Assembly (NCBI GenBank): GCA_028280415.1
Contig: JANQLV010000047.1
Span: forward strand, 62,001 to 126,000
Direction: 5' to 3'
From: Saprospiraceae bacterium
GTDB lineage: Bacteria; Bacteroidota; Bacteroidia; Chitinophagales; Saprospiraceae
Length of the DNA stretch: 64,000 nucleotides
Shown piece by piece: positions 8,886 to 19,439 of the stretch (the stretch's first letter is position 1; the number at the start of each line of letters is the position of its first letter). The position numbers and the translations under genes are program-made. The notes beneath the pieces were generated by a model. The model saw only the letters and a list, made by a program, of their open reading frames with translations, did not search any database and was not told where the DNA came from.

Positions 8886-9530
8886 ATGGATTTTATATTT
8901 AACGTATTACTGATCATACATGTCATCTCTGGATTCACCGCTTTGATTGTAGGACTTATTCCTATGATTGCAAAAAAAGGTGGCAAACTTCATAATCAAA
9001 GCGGTTTAATTTACTTCTGGTCGATGTTTGGCGTTTTTATCAGTAGCCAACCCATGGCACTAATCAAAAGCAATGCCTTTTTATTTACCATAGGTATATT
9101 CAGCTTTTATCTGGCCCTGAGCGGATATCGTTTTTCAAAACGAAAAGGTTGGGAGCATTTACAGAGCTTTGACAAGATTTATATGTTCATCACCTTTATT
9201 ACCAGTTTGATTATGCTCGGATATGCTATTTATCTAGCCAGTACAGGAATACTCTACACTGCCATTATTCTGGGCGTTTTCGGTACGATTTGCTTTCTTT
9301 TCTCTTCCAGGGATTTGAAGAGATTCGGAAAAAAGAGTAAACCCAAACACTGGATAATTTTGCATCTCGTCAGAATGATTGGTGCCTATATTGCCACTTT
9401 TACCGCATTCGCAGTAACGAATATCCATTTTTTACCGGGACTGGTACTCTGGATAATGCCAACGGTAATTGGTATTGCAGGCAGTATTTTGGCAGCCAAC
9501 CATTTTCGGAAAAAGTATAAAATTGTATAA
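8886..9530 (+). CDS. Small multi-pass membrane protein, DUF2306-like
   Basis: A 214-residue integral membrane protein with about six hydrophobic segments and basic loops between them. The N-terminal HVISGFTALIVGLIPM segment, followed by KKGGKLHNQSG, resembles the DUF2306/YoaT-like group of predicted inner-membrane proteins. The conserved histidines in helices 1 and 2 and at about residue 158 could suggest a cofactor or metal role, but this is inference. It follows the barrel gene by 32 bases and is the last gene of the unit, ending convergently with the acyltransferase gene. Function is unknown. Confidence 0.7.
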   Translation: MDFIFNVLLIIHVISGFTALIVGLIPMIAKKGGKLHNQSGLIYFWSMFGVFISSQPMALIKSNAFLFTIGIFSFYLALSGYRFSKRKGWEHLQSFDKIYMFITFITSLIMLGYAIYLASTGILYTAIILGVFGTICFLFSSRDLKRFGKKSKPKHWIILHLVRMIGAYIATFTAFAVTNIHFLPGLVLWIMPTVIGIAGSILAANHFRKKYKIV

Positions 9531-9628
9531 AGGCAAGGATAGTTTTATATGATTCGGTTATGTTTTGACTATTAAATTTCCGTCCTGGCTTTTTCTTTAG
9601 GAATAAGTCATTCGAAATAAAAACCATT

Positions 9629-11344
9629 TTACAGACTGGTCAATACTGGCTTCATTTTTCCGATTTTCTTATGAAGATTATAGTTTTCCAGGCGATTATG
9701 ATAATAGTACAGGGTATTAAAATCTTCGCTGACTAAATTTCCTTCCTTATTAAATTTGAGCGGATTCAAAGCATGAAAATTTCCGACGTTTTCTACACCG
9801 TGTCGAATCAGGTTCAACGTATCCATTCGAATTTGCTCGGATAATTTGATTTCCCCACATTGTTCCATTTCAATTAACTCATCTTTGAGTATTTCAATAA
9901 CCTGACGCACCTGATCTATTTCAAAAACATAATCTTCACAAGGCAATCTCAATATACCATAGAGGTCGAGATCTGCATTCTGATTAAATAGTATATTAAA
10001 TACAGCAAATGATACCAGATGGCTGCTTAAAACAATATTGTCCTTGTGAAATCGATCTGCAATTTTCTCAGCTAATACCCGGGTATACTCCTGTTCTCTC
10101 TGCAGGTTTGCGGTAATTATATTATCCGTTTTAAAATAGTCTTCGATATCAATTTCATTTCCCCATTTATCAAAGCTTCTCCCCTCTTCATCAACAAAAT
10201 TGCCAACAACATCCATCGGTTTTCCAAAAGACAAAGTAATATCCGAACTTTTTGAAAAGAGCCGCCAGATAAAGCGCAAAATCTTTCTTCGGCTATAGGA
10301 AGCATCCTTTATTTGTAAAAAATGTTCTTTACCCGTTTTCTTCAAATGTTGTTCGATAAGGAATTTGGCTTCCAGTACAAAATGATAACCGAGAATCAAT
10401 GGAACAATAAATACTTTTTCCTTTTTACCTTCTTCGCATAACATCCTTTGCGCTTCAACCGCTGTTCCCATCAGGCCCATCTTTAGTTTGGTTTCCATAG
10501 CTCCGGAGCGGGAGCGTGTACCTCCGGGAAAAAAGAGAGAATTTGTACCTCTTTTGATAGAAAGCGTAGACATCGCTTTCAAGGTTTCCAGATAAATTGG
10601 ATTTTTCTTTCTTCGATCTACCCGATAGGCTCCGAGCCGGTTCATAAAATAAGCCGTATAGCCCGTATTGTAGAGATTGAGCCCTGCTCCGTAGGAAAAG
10701 GAAGGTAAACCGAGTACGGCATCCATCGCATAGCCAATCAGAATGCTATCCAAATTGCTAAAATGCGTAGGGACAACCACAACGGTTCCTCTGGTCATTA
10801 AACTACGGATCGTATCTGTTTCGCCCATTACTTTCAGGCGATCAATTAACTGATGCTTACCGCCCCATAGTCGCCGGAAGTTTCGGCTCGCTGCGGTATT
10901 CAACAATCGACTGAAAAAAGCCGTCAAAAATTTTCTGGCAAATAAAAAAGTTTTGATTTTAAAAGTGCCTACGATTTCCTCCGAATAGGTTGAAATAATA
11001 GTTTTGAGAATTTGTTCATTGGAAGCTTTGGCAGCTTCTGCTTCTTTGTCCAAAGATTTTCGTACCAGGTTTTTTCTAACCTTATTCCAGAACTGCCTTT
11101 CCTTCGGTGGATCTACTTTCCAGGGTTCTTCTTTCACCCGGATTCGCTCCAGGTAAATCGTCTTAGCCAAAAGATCACTAACGACTTCCGGCTTTTTATT
11201 CGTTAATTTATCTAAAGTGAATTGGTTAATCTCTCTGATAAAGGCCTCTCTGTCCTCACTCAATTTATATATGGGCCAATCTTCGATCCGCTCAATAACC
11301 GGAGGGTACTTTTTGATTTCTTTTTTAAGACTGGATTGTACCAT
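9629..11344 (-). CDS. Glycerolipid acyltransferase (PlsB/LPLAT superfamily)
   Basis: The protein has 571 residues. The acyltransferase active-site motif HFSNLD (HX4D, His194 and Asp199) is followed by the acyl-acceptor motif FPGGTRSRSG (about 272-281) and a late VPLILGYHF block. The enzyme would transfer a fatty acyl chain to glycerol 3-phosphate or a lysophospholipid at the inner membrane. Its large size and RSRSG sequence are closer to PlsB than to short PlsC proteins. One difference is that the glutamate of the classical (F/V)PEG motif is glycine. The start overlaps the engB 3' end by 20 bases on the same strand, implying translational coupling. Substrate position (sn-1 or sn-2) is uncertain. 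Confidence 0.86.
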   Translation of the reverse strand: MVQSSLKKEIKKYPPVIERIEDWPIYKLSEDREAFIREINQFTLDKLTNKKPEVVSDLLAKTIYLERIRVKEEPWKVDPPKERQFWNKVRKNLVRKSLDKEAEAAKASNEQILKTIISTYSEEIVGTFKIKTFLFARKFLTAFFSRLLNTAASRNFRRLWGGKHQLIDRLKVMGETDTIRSLMTRGTVVVVPTHFSNLDSILIGYAMDAVLGLPSFSYGAGLNLYNTGYTAYFMNRLGAYRVDRRKKNPIYLETLKAMSTLSIKRGTNSLFFPGGTRSRSGAMETKLKMGLMGTAVEAQRMLCEEGKKEKVFIVPLILGYHFVLEAKFLIEQHLKKTGKEHFLQIKDASYSRRKILRFIWRLFSKSSDITLSFGKPMDVVGNFVDEEGRSFDKWGNEIDIEDYFKTDNIITANLQREQEYTRVLAEKIADRFHKDNIVLSSHLVSFAVFNILFNQNADLDLYGILRLPCEDYVFEIDQVRQVIEILKDELIEMEQCGEIKLSEQIRMDTLNLIRHGVENVGNFHALNPLKFNKEGNLVSEDFNTLYYYHNRLENYNLHKKIGKMKPVLTSL

Positions 11345-11942
11345 AAAATTGAGTATTTAGTTCATTGATAAAATCCAGTATCTCCTCCTGACCTGTCTTT
11401 TTCTCCGAAGAAGTAATAAATTCCTGCGGAAGTTCATTCCAATATTTATGCATCTCATCCCGAAACATCTGCAACTGTTTATTGCGTTTACTGATCCCCA
11501 TTTTATCGGTTTTGGTATATACGATGACGAATGGTATTCTCATTTTCCCCATCCAGTTCATAAACTCGATATCGATTTGCTGGGGAGGTACATTCAGGTC
11601 AATCAATGTAAATGCACAGCCAAGAGTTTGGCGCTTGAGCATATAACCCTCAATCATTTTTTCCCACTCGTATCGCTTTTTCTTGGAAATTTTAGCGTAA
11701 CCATAGCCCGGAAGATCAACAATATACCAGGATTTATCAATCAGGTAATAATTAAGTGTTTGAGTTTTTCCGGGTTTATTGGAAACCTTGGCAAGATCTC
11801 TGCGCCCGCAAAGCATATTGATCAAAGATGATTTTCCCACATTTGATCTTCCAATAAAGGCATATTCGGGCTTCCTATCTCCCGGACACTGTCGCTCGGA
11901 TACAAAACTTCCCACAAACATCGATTCTTTAATCTTCAACAT
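11325..11942 (-). CDS. engB: Ribosome biogenesis GTPase EngB (YihA/YsxC)
   Basis: I prefer the ATG at 11942 (205 residues) over a TTG three codons upstream. All G motifs are visible: G1 GRSNVGKSS, G3 DLPGYG, G4 TKTD and G5 TSSE. EngB is an essential TrmE-Era-type GTPase needed for late large-subunit ribosome assembly in the cytoplasm. Length is typical (about 195-210 residues). It is the upstream partner of the acyltransferase gene, with a 20-base overlap. Confidence 0.95.
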   Translation of the reverse strand: MLKIKESMFVGSFVSERQCPGDRKPEYAFIGRSNVGKSSLINMLCGRRDLAKVSNKPGKTQTLNYYLIDKSWYIVDLPGYGYAKISKKKRYEWEKMIEGYMLKRQTLGCAFTLIDLNVPPQQIDIEFMNWMGKMRIPFVIVYTKTDKMGISKRNKQLQMFRDEMHKYWNELPQEFITSSEKKTGQEEILDFINELNTQFYGTIQS

Positions 11943-12012
11943 CTTCTTCAATTTAAAACGCTAAGGTAATAGAAAATAGAGAAAGATCAGACACCTGGAA
12001 ACACATATAAGC

Positions 12013-14676
12013 CTACCTCTGCTTAATGGCTTTTCCCGCCCATTGCCAATGCGCTGTATTTACATTGATATTATAATAGCCTGTTGGCCAGGAGGCGGTC
12101 AATATTTCTAATAAATTTCTTCCCGAATGAATACTTTGTTGATCGTAATAAACTGGTCTTCCGAGGAGATCAGTAATTCGAATTTCAATGGGATAATTAG
12201 CGGGTGTTTCGATATTAAGATAAAGGATATCATTAAATCCAGGGTTCGGAAAAAGCTTAATTGAAATTTTTTCCTGAAAACAGTCATTGGATACTATCTT
12301 CGTGAAATAAAAGGTACCATCGTTCTCCACAATTTTAATTCTATAATAATTTTGAAGATTTTCAGACTGATCAAAATCCCTATACTCGTAATATTTAACA
12401 GATTGAATCGATGCAGAAGGAACAAGTGCTCCTATATTATTCCAGGTTAGCCCATCACTACTTCTTTCGATTTGATATGTATTAATATCCAATTCGTTAA
12501 ATACTTGCCAAGCCAAGGTGACAACATCACTTTCACATTTTACATCAAAAGAAAACACCTCAACGGGTAAGGGACCTTCCGCACAGTCAATATTTTCAAC
12601 AGTATCAATTTGCAAAAAAAGATCATCAAAATAAGAATCGTTATCGGAACCAGCATTTCGGGTACCCGTCAATACTACTTTGATAGATCTAGTCAATGGA
12701 GGGATCAACTCGTTGCTATTCAACAACACCCAGGGGTCACTAGTCGTACTCAATTCTATGGAAGAAGCAATGACATTTGAAGAAGCATCTAAAAAGTCGA
12801 GTTTCATAGATGGTTCATCACTTCCGCTGTAGTTTGATAAATATCCTCCAAAAAAGGCTTCACTGATCCCCTGATCAATTTTATCCGCATAGTTTTCGAC
12901 ATCTATAGTTTGAAATACTTCAGAGAAATCTGTTTCATTACCATCACAAAGACCTCCTACTGCAAAGTAGTAAGTTCCGCTGTAAGGTGCTTCTCCATTA
13001 CATTCCCCGTCGGTCAGGGATTCAATTATCCCTGTTTCAACGGTCCAGTCATTCACGCCATCCTCCGCGCCTGCATTCAATAATAAATTATCGGTGAGCC
13101 CGGAAGTTCCCGTCTCAAAAGACACAGGACTCGACCAATCACTCCACTCCAAATACTGATCTCTGTAACGTACTCTCCAACAGTAATTAGAATTTTCGTT
13201 TAGACCATTCACCTCTTCATTCGTTAAATCATCATCGGCCTGAGTATTGATCTCATTATACCAGTTTTCGTGCTGTCTCCAACTTTCGAAAACCGGAGCA
13301 GAAAAATCACCGCAGTCGGTTGAAATTTGCCAATGACTCGCCTGATGCTGATCGTTGGGATCATTAAAAGCATCGGCCTGAAGAATAAAACAATCTGGAC
13401 TTACCTCTTCCGCCGAAGGAAATATTCCGCTTGGTTGTTGCGGAGCCGTTGCATTCTTCTTAATTGTAATTTGATCTTGTTCTTCATTATCTATAGTCGT
13501 CGATTGATCTCCTCGAGTTATTCTTTTTAATACAAATTGAGGATCGTTTCCCGCTTGTACTTCCAATAATACAAAGCCATATTCATCAATTGAAACTGAA
13601 AATTCTTCGTAGTCGGCATTGGGGAATTCTCCCCAGTTATCAATCGCACCACCGGCAGTTGCAGCATTTACCCAAAGATGGTTATGGTCCCTGGATTGCC
13701 CACGAGAATAACCGTGTGTATGACCAAAAAAGTGAATGGATGGTTTTCCACAATCGCTTGAAAAATTTTCTAGAAGACTGATCACATCACCTGTATAATC
13801 CAATTCCCCGGGAGTCCACAATTCGGATTTGTAAGGATGGTGCAGTTGTGCAAAAACAAAATCGATATCATCATCTTGGCAAGCCTCATCCAAAGTCTGC
13901 TCCAACCAGTCCAACTGTTCTTGTAAGCGAAAACCACTATTGGAATTTAAGCCAATGATTCGGACATTGGAATAATCTTTATAATACCAATGTTCCAGAT
14001 AGCCCGTTGATCCATTTTCGGGAAGTGAAAAGTATTGAAAGTAATAATTACTATTTGCCTCGTGATTCCCCAGTACCGGGTATACAGGAACTTTTGAAAA
14101 AAGAGGTTCCGCTTGTCCAAAAAAATCGTTTTGCCATTGAGCATAATTATTTCCATTCTGTACTAAATCTCCCGGAACTAAAACAAAGCCCAGATGTTCT
14201 GCGATATCATCTTCACCATACTGTGTTTCAAAATAATCAAGTACTCCGTCTTGTACTACTTCCTGGAATTTTAAGGGAAATGAGTTATCCTTTTGCATAT
14301 CACTCATGGCTATCAAATTAAAGGACTGTTCGGAGGATTTTAATGGAGGGGTAATAAATTCAGAAATGGAAGAAGATACTGCATCAGAAGTTACCTGATA
14401 ATAGTACCTCGTATTAGCAGACAAACCAACAAGCTTAGTCGTGTGCAACATATTGGTCCCCGAGGTGGTTTCGGAACCTGCGTTGACCGATTGATCCAGG
14501 TTACTATTGCTTGTCCCCCAACTTACCGAATGGCTGGAACCTCCATCGGTTTCCCATAATATCTTAATGGAATTCGGTTCCGCATCCTGTAAATATGGAT
14601 GAACTAAAATTGTTTGTGCAAATAATGAGCAAGTAATAAAAAGACTAAACAAGCAGCTAATAATACGCCTAAACAT
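12013..14676 (-). CDS. Secreted metallophosphoesterase with purple acid phosphatase-like N-terminal domain and T9SS sorting domain
   Basis: The protein has 887 residues. A signal peptide (ends CSLFAQ) is followed by an Ig/FnIII-like domain of the purple acid phosphatase N-terminal type (about 25-110, with NTRYYYQV). A calcineurin-like phosphoesterase core follows (about 115-375), with metal-ligand motifs SDMQ, PGD, GNHE and GHTHGYSR. Then come FnIII-like repeats, a galactose-binding-like jelly-roll (about 535-690) and a type A T9SS C-terminal domain (LFPNPGFND, then GRPVYYD, then GYYNINV). It should be exported by Sec, moved over the outer membrane by T9SS and act extracellularly on phosphoesters. 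The gene stands alone between engB and a barrel gene. Confidence 0.92.
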   Translation of the reverse strand: MFRRIISCLFSLFITCSLFAQTILVHPYLQDAEPNSIKILWETDGGSSHSVSWGTSNSNLDQSVNAGSETTSGTNMLHTTKLVGLSANTRYYYQVTSDAVSSSISEFITPPLKSSEQSFNLIAMSDMQKDNSFPLKFQEVVQDGVLDYFETQYGEDDIAEHLGFVLVPGDLVQNGNNYAQWQNDFFGQAEPLFSKVPVYPVLGNHEANSNYYFQYFSLPENGSTGYLEHWYYKDYSNVRIIGLNSNSGFRLQEQLDWLEQTLDEACQDDDIDFVFAQLHHPYKSELWTPGELDYTGDVISLLENFSSDCGKPSIHFFGHTHGYSRGQSRDHNHLWVNAATAGGAIDNWGEFPNADYEEFSVSIDEYGFVLLEVQAGNDPQFVLKRITRGDQSTTIDNEEQDQITIKKNATAPQQPSGIFPSAEEVSPDCFILQADAFNDPNDQHQASHWQISTDCGDFSAPVFESWRQHENWYNEINTQADDDLTNEEVNGLNENSNYCWRVRYRDQYLEWSDWSSPVSFETGTSGLTDNLLLNAGAEDGVNDWTVETGIIESLTDGECNGEAPYSGTYYFAVGGLCDGNETDFSEVFQTIDVENYADKIDQGISEAFFGGYLSNYSGSDEPSMKLDFLDASSNVIASSIELSTTSDPWVLLNSNELIPPLTRSIKVVLTGTRNAGSDNDSYFDDLFLQIDTVENIDCAEGPLPVEVFSFDVKCESDVVTLAWQVFNELDINTYQIERSSDGLTWNNIGALVPSASIQSVKYYEYRDFDQSENLQNYYRIKIVENDGTFYFTKIVSNDCFQEKISIKLFPNPGFNDILYLNIETPANYPIEIRITDLLGRPVYYDQQSIHSGRNLLEILTASWPTGYYNINVNTAHWQWAGKAIKQR

Positions 14677-14984
14677 AATAATAACAATTATTTGTAAGTA
14701 AAAGGAGTAAAGACTTCTGTATCAAGGATTGGAAATGTTTGTTTTCAAACAAAGTATTTAACAGTAATTTACAGAATTTTCCGTCAAAATCGGCATAGCT
14801 CTTAAAAATTTGTTAAAGGCTGTTAAAAAATGCTTGATCGGCGATTTCATTGAGTCAAAGGGTTAAACTCGCTAAAACTTACACACGGTTAGATACTAAA
14901 TCAGAAATAGAGATAGTTTAATAAAACCAAAGATTTTGCGGGTTGCAATTAAATCCCGATTTGTAAAAACTAAAATCTATCGTT
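14677..14984. other. Intergenic region upstream of the divergent phosphoesterase and PorT-like genes
   Basis: No gene is supported in these 308 bases. They contain a short perfect inverted repeat at 14738-14753 (TTTGTTTTCAAACAAA), which could be an operator, and an AT-rich stretch with several GTTAA motifs. A TTTTG followed 17 bases later by an imperfect nnGATTTG lies near 14934-14963 and may be the promoter of the plus-strand gene, but it does not meet the full consensus. Confidence 0.35.
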
Positions 14985-15623
14985 ATGAAAAAGTCATTGT
15001 TGCTATTAGTCGTTTGTTTTTTAGCCTTTCAAAGTCTTCAAGCTCAAGTAAAAGCCGGTATCCGTGGTGGAATGAGTACTATGGATGTAGTTCCGGGTGA
15101 ATTGATTATTACAGATAGTGAATCTGCTAAGCAGTTTGGTCTTTCCGTTGCCGATGCAAACTATGGTATCCACATGGGTTTATTCGCACAAGCGAAAATC
15201 GGACGGTTTTATATTCAGCCCGAAGTACTTTTCAATTCCAGTTCTGTCAATTATAACTTAAAGGATTTTTCCGGAGGGCAAGTAGTTAATGTTATTAAAA
15301 CCGAAAGTTTCCAAAATCTAGATTTACCCCTGATGTTAGGACTGGATTATGGTTTACTGCGCTTACAGGGTGGTCCGGTAGCACATGTACACATCAATAG
15401 TACATCAGAATTATTCGATATAGACGGCTACGGTCAGAAATTCGATGAAATGACCTGGGGCTATCGCGCAGGTATCGGTTTGGACCTGTGGAAGCTTATG
15501 ATCGATTTGAATTACGAGGGCAATTTCCAGAAGTTTGGCGATCATATCTCCTTCTTTGGTCAAGACTTCAATTTTGATAGAGCTCCGGGTAGATTCGTCG
15601 CCTCAGTAGGAATCAGCTTCTAA
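14985..15623 (+). CDS. PorT-family/outer membrane beta-barrel protein
   Basis: A 212-residue protein with signal peptide ending QSLQAQ, followed by VKAGIRGGMSTMD, the typical first strand of the OMP_b-brl_2 (PorT-like) family. The remaining sequence consists of about eight amphipathic strands (for example RFYIQPEVLFNSSS and WGYRAGIGLDLWKLMIDL) and closes with VASVGISF. Small barrels of this family sit in the outer membrane. Some act in T9SS and many have no assigned role. A strong intrinsic terminator lies 57 bases after its stop codon, so it is a monocistronic gene. Confidence 0.85.
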   Translation: MKKSLLLLVVCFLAFQSLQAQVKAGIRGGMSTMDVVPGELIITDSESAKQFGLSVADANYGIHMGLFAQAKIGRFYIQPEVLFNSSSVNYNLKDFSGGQVVNVIKTESFQNLDLPLMLGLDYGLLRLQGGPVAHVHINSTSELFDIDGYGQKFDEMTWGYRAGIGLDLWKLMIDLNYEGNFQKFGDHISFFGQDFNFDRAPGRFVASVGISF

Positions 15624-15680
15624 TCTACTCTTTAAGATAAGATATATAAAGTCGATTTTGTTTCATACTAATCCTGTTCG

Positions 15681-15711
15681 AACGGTCTGCAATATTGCGG
15701 GCCGTTTTTTT
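15681..15711 (+). terminator. Rho-independent terminator after the PorT-like gene
   Basis: An 11-base-pair stem AACGGTCTGCA / TGCGGGCCGTT (with two G-T wobbles) encloses a four-base loop and is followed directly by a run of seven T residues on the plus strand. It sits 57 bases after the stop at 15623 and ends at the 3' end of the convergent gene. There is no A-run on the other side, so it works mainly for plus-strand transcription. Confidence 0.85.
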
Positions 15712-16510
15712 AATTCTTATTATTATAAGCAAGGCCAATCGTAAAAGTCGGTGCCGCCCCTTGATGCTCAGCTTTGAATGCTCCAAATGTCCCCAGGTTA
15801 ATCCACCAATTTTTATAAGCATTAAAAGATAGTTTTAAACCAGGCGCTAAAAATTGACCGTTATTATGGTATAAAACGGATTCATCCGCCTCCGGGTCAG
15901 TAGTGTCGGTGAAATTAAGCGCTCCATCAATATGGAACATCAGGTATAATTGCTTTTTATCCAACTTAATGTTAGCCCCTACCTCCGCTTCGATAATGCT
16001 CTGATTGGGTATATTATCCCGGTATCTGTAAGCCAAAGAAAGGTAGCCGAAAAAGTTATTATTGGATAAGCCTCCGCTTAGTCCGACGTCAATCGCGTGT
16101 TGATTAAATCCAGTTCGAACAATTCCATCTCTAGATGCTGTGGGGGCTGTGTAACCGTAGAAAATGGCCAGTGGTATTTTCTTTAGTAGCTGATGTTTTA
16201 CTTTTAGCTGTAGATCACCAAGCCCGGACAAATCCAGGTTATTAGAACTAACTGCCTTAAACGGTACATTAAATATAAGTTCGGTATTATTTGTTACGCT
16301 GTAGGTTCCAAAAAGGCCGATCGTATTATCTGTTGTCTCAAAAGCAGATTCTGTAACATCTCCATCACTACCAAATATTTGATCGTAGGAAAGAAAGGTA
16401 GCCGAAACCTGGGCATAGATTGATCCTTTTGCATTCACCCAAGGATTTTGTGCAGCTGCGTTGAAGGAAAAAGATAGGAACAGGGCAAACCGTAAAACTC
16501 TCCTTAGCAT
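15710..16510 (-). CDS. Outer-membrane barrel protein (transporter-like), unknown substrate
   Basis: A 266-residue protein with signal peptide ending FNAAAQ and then NPWVNAKGSIYAQVS. The body is made of transmembrane beta strands: FGTYSVTNNTELIFNVPF, then GLGDLQLKVKHQLL and FYGYTAPTAS. This resembles proteins annotated as the MetA-pathway-of-phenol-degradation/transporter group of barrels, which are widespread and mostly uncharacterised. The last strand FTIGLAYNN is followed closely by the stop. It is transcribed alone, convergent with the PorT-like gene and upstream of the permease by strand order. Confidence 0.75.
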   Translation of the reverse strand: MLRRVLRFALFLSFSFNAAAQNPWVNAKGSIYAQVSATFLSYDQIFGSDGDVTESAFETTDNTIGLFGTYSVTNNTELIFNVPFKAVSSNNLDLSGLGDLQLKVKHQLLKKIPLAIFYGYTAPTASRDGIVRTGFNQHAIDVGLSGGLSNNNFFGYLSLAYRYRDNIPNQSIIEAEVGANIKLDKKQLYLMFHIDGALNFTDTTDPEADESVLYHNNGQFLAPGLKLSFNAYKNWWINLGTFGAFKAEHQGAAPTFTIGLAYNNKN

Positions 16511-16641
16511 TTCATTTAATTTTACATTATTAATTTAATCTTCCAATCTGTGCGAGTATCTGGAAGTTCCAAGATCGAAACGTTCTATTTTATTAAAAGT
16601 TAGAAAAACATCTAAAATCTGTCTTACAGCAGTCCTTGGTT

Positions 16642-17691
16642 TTATCTACCGATCCGAATTCTCGGATCCAGGAAAGCATAGAGAATATCCACAAGAATGT
16701 TTAAGACAACAAAGATCGAAGCGGTCAACAAAACAGCTCCCAATACAAGCGGAATATCATAAGACAAAAGTGCATCTACGGTCAATTGCCCCAAGCCGTT
16801 ATAATCGAATACATTTTCCACAAAAAAAGCTCCAGCCAATAAGGCTGCAAACCAACCCGAAGCGGCGGTCAATACCGGGTTTAATGCATTTCGCAAAGCA
16901 TGTTTAAAGACAACGCCATAATACGAAAGTCCTTTGGCTTTGGCCGTTCGAATATAATCCTGAGACAAGACATCCAGCATTGCAGATCGGGTTAATTGAG
17001 TAATAATTGCAATCGGACGAATACCCAGTGCAACAGCCGGTAAAATCAGATTTTTCCAAAATATCTTTTTATCCCCAAAATCATCCAGGCCAAAAAGGCT
17101 GCCACTGACTTCAAAGTATTTAAAATAATACGCAAAAATCAAGGCAAGGATCATTGCCGATACATAACTGGGTATGGAGATACCTATTACTGAAGTGATC
17201 ACGGCAGAGTTATCAAACCAATTATTATGATTAAGAGCAGAAATTACCCCCAGTACGACCCCTACCAAGAGGCCAAGTAAAATAGCCGCTAATGCCAGGA
17301 TAGCTGTCTGTGGCAACTTCTCCAGCAGCATTTCACCTACATTTCTTCCCGATTGGAAAGATTCGCGGAGATAGGGCCTTTTAAGCACGAGCGCCTTATC
17401 ACCAAACGGAATTAGCTTTAAATAATGATATTTTTCCCGGGCAGTTTCCGAATTCTCATGAATAGATACAGGTGAAATATCCCTCAAATAATAAAGTAAC
17501 TGTACGAAAAGAGACCTGTCCAGCCCCAATTCCTTTTTTTTCATCTCGAGCGTAGAACTATCATAGCGTTGACCAAAGGTCAGACGTTCCGGTTCAACCG
17601 GAGCCAGGTAAATGATAGAAGAAATGATTATCACGACGAGGAACAATACCGCGATACCCTGAATCAGCCTTTTGAAAATAAATTTTAGCAT
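16642..17691 (-). CDS. OppB/DppB-type ABC transporter permease (orphan)
   Basis: A 349-residue inner-membrane permease with an N-terminal helix and about five more helices. The EAA loop typical of binding-protein-dependent permeases is visible at about residues 240-260 (YIRTAKAKGLSYY, then HALRNALNPV). The N-terminal LIQGIAVLFLVVII and the periplasmic loop ELGLDRSLFVQLLYYL are characteristic of the DppB/OppB peptide/nickel family. In Bacteroidota the partner permease, ATPases and binding protein are often encoded elsewhere, and none is present here. It follows glpK by 12 bases on the same strand, so the two are likely cotranscribed. The substrate, probably oligopeptides, is inferred from the family only. 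Confidence 0.9.
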   Translation of the reverse strand: MLKFIFKRLIQGIAVLFLVVIIISSIIYLAPVEPERLTFGQRYDSSTLEMKKKELGLDRSLFVQLLYYLRDISPVSIHENSETAREKYHYLKLIPFGDKALVLKRPYLRESFQSGRNVGEMLLEKLPQTAILALAAILLGLLVGVVLGVISALNHNNWFDNSAVITSVIGISIPSYVSAMILALIFAYYFKYFEVSGSLFGLDDFGDKKIFWKNLILPAVALGIRPIAIITQLTRSAMLDVLSQDYIRTAKAKGLSYYGVVFKHALRNALNPVLTAASGWFAALLAGAFFVENVFDYNGLGQLTVDALLSYDIPLVLGAVLLTASIFVVLNILVDILYAFLDPRIRIGR

Positions 17692-17703
17692 TATTGCTTT
17701 GCT

Positions 17704-19206
<1,503 letters not shown>

Positions 19207-19439
19207 TCAGATTTAAGGCCTCTGGATTTAGGTTTTATTGGTAGAAAAATATCAAAATATTTAAACCAGCAACTTGCTTCTTAAGCCCGATTATTTGTCC
19301 GCTCTAATATAGAAAAATATATTTTAACAGCAGGCTTTAACTTTTTCAATCCAAGTTATGTTTATCTTCGTACAGGAGGGGCTTTGTAAAAAGAAAAAGC
19401 ACCATATTATTTAGCTCAATTATCAATTTAATAGATACA

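Noticed and set aside
19374-19379. AGGAGG, a perfect Shine-Dalgarno sequence upstream of bshC
   Set aside because: It is about 60 bases from the bshC ATG and precedes only a TTG followed at once by a stop; Shine-Dalgarno sites are not generally used in this phylum.
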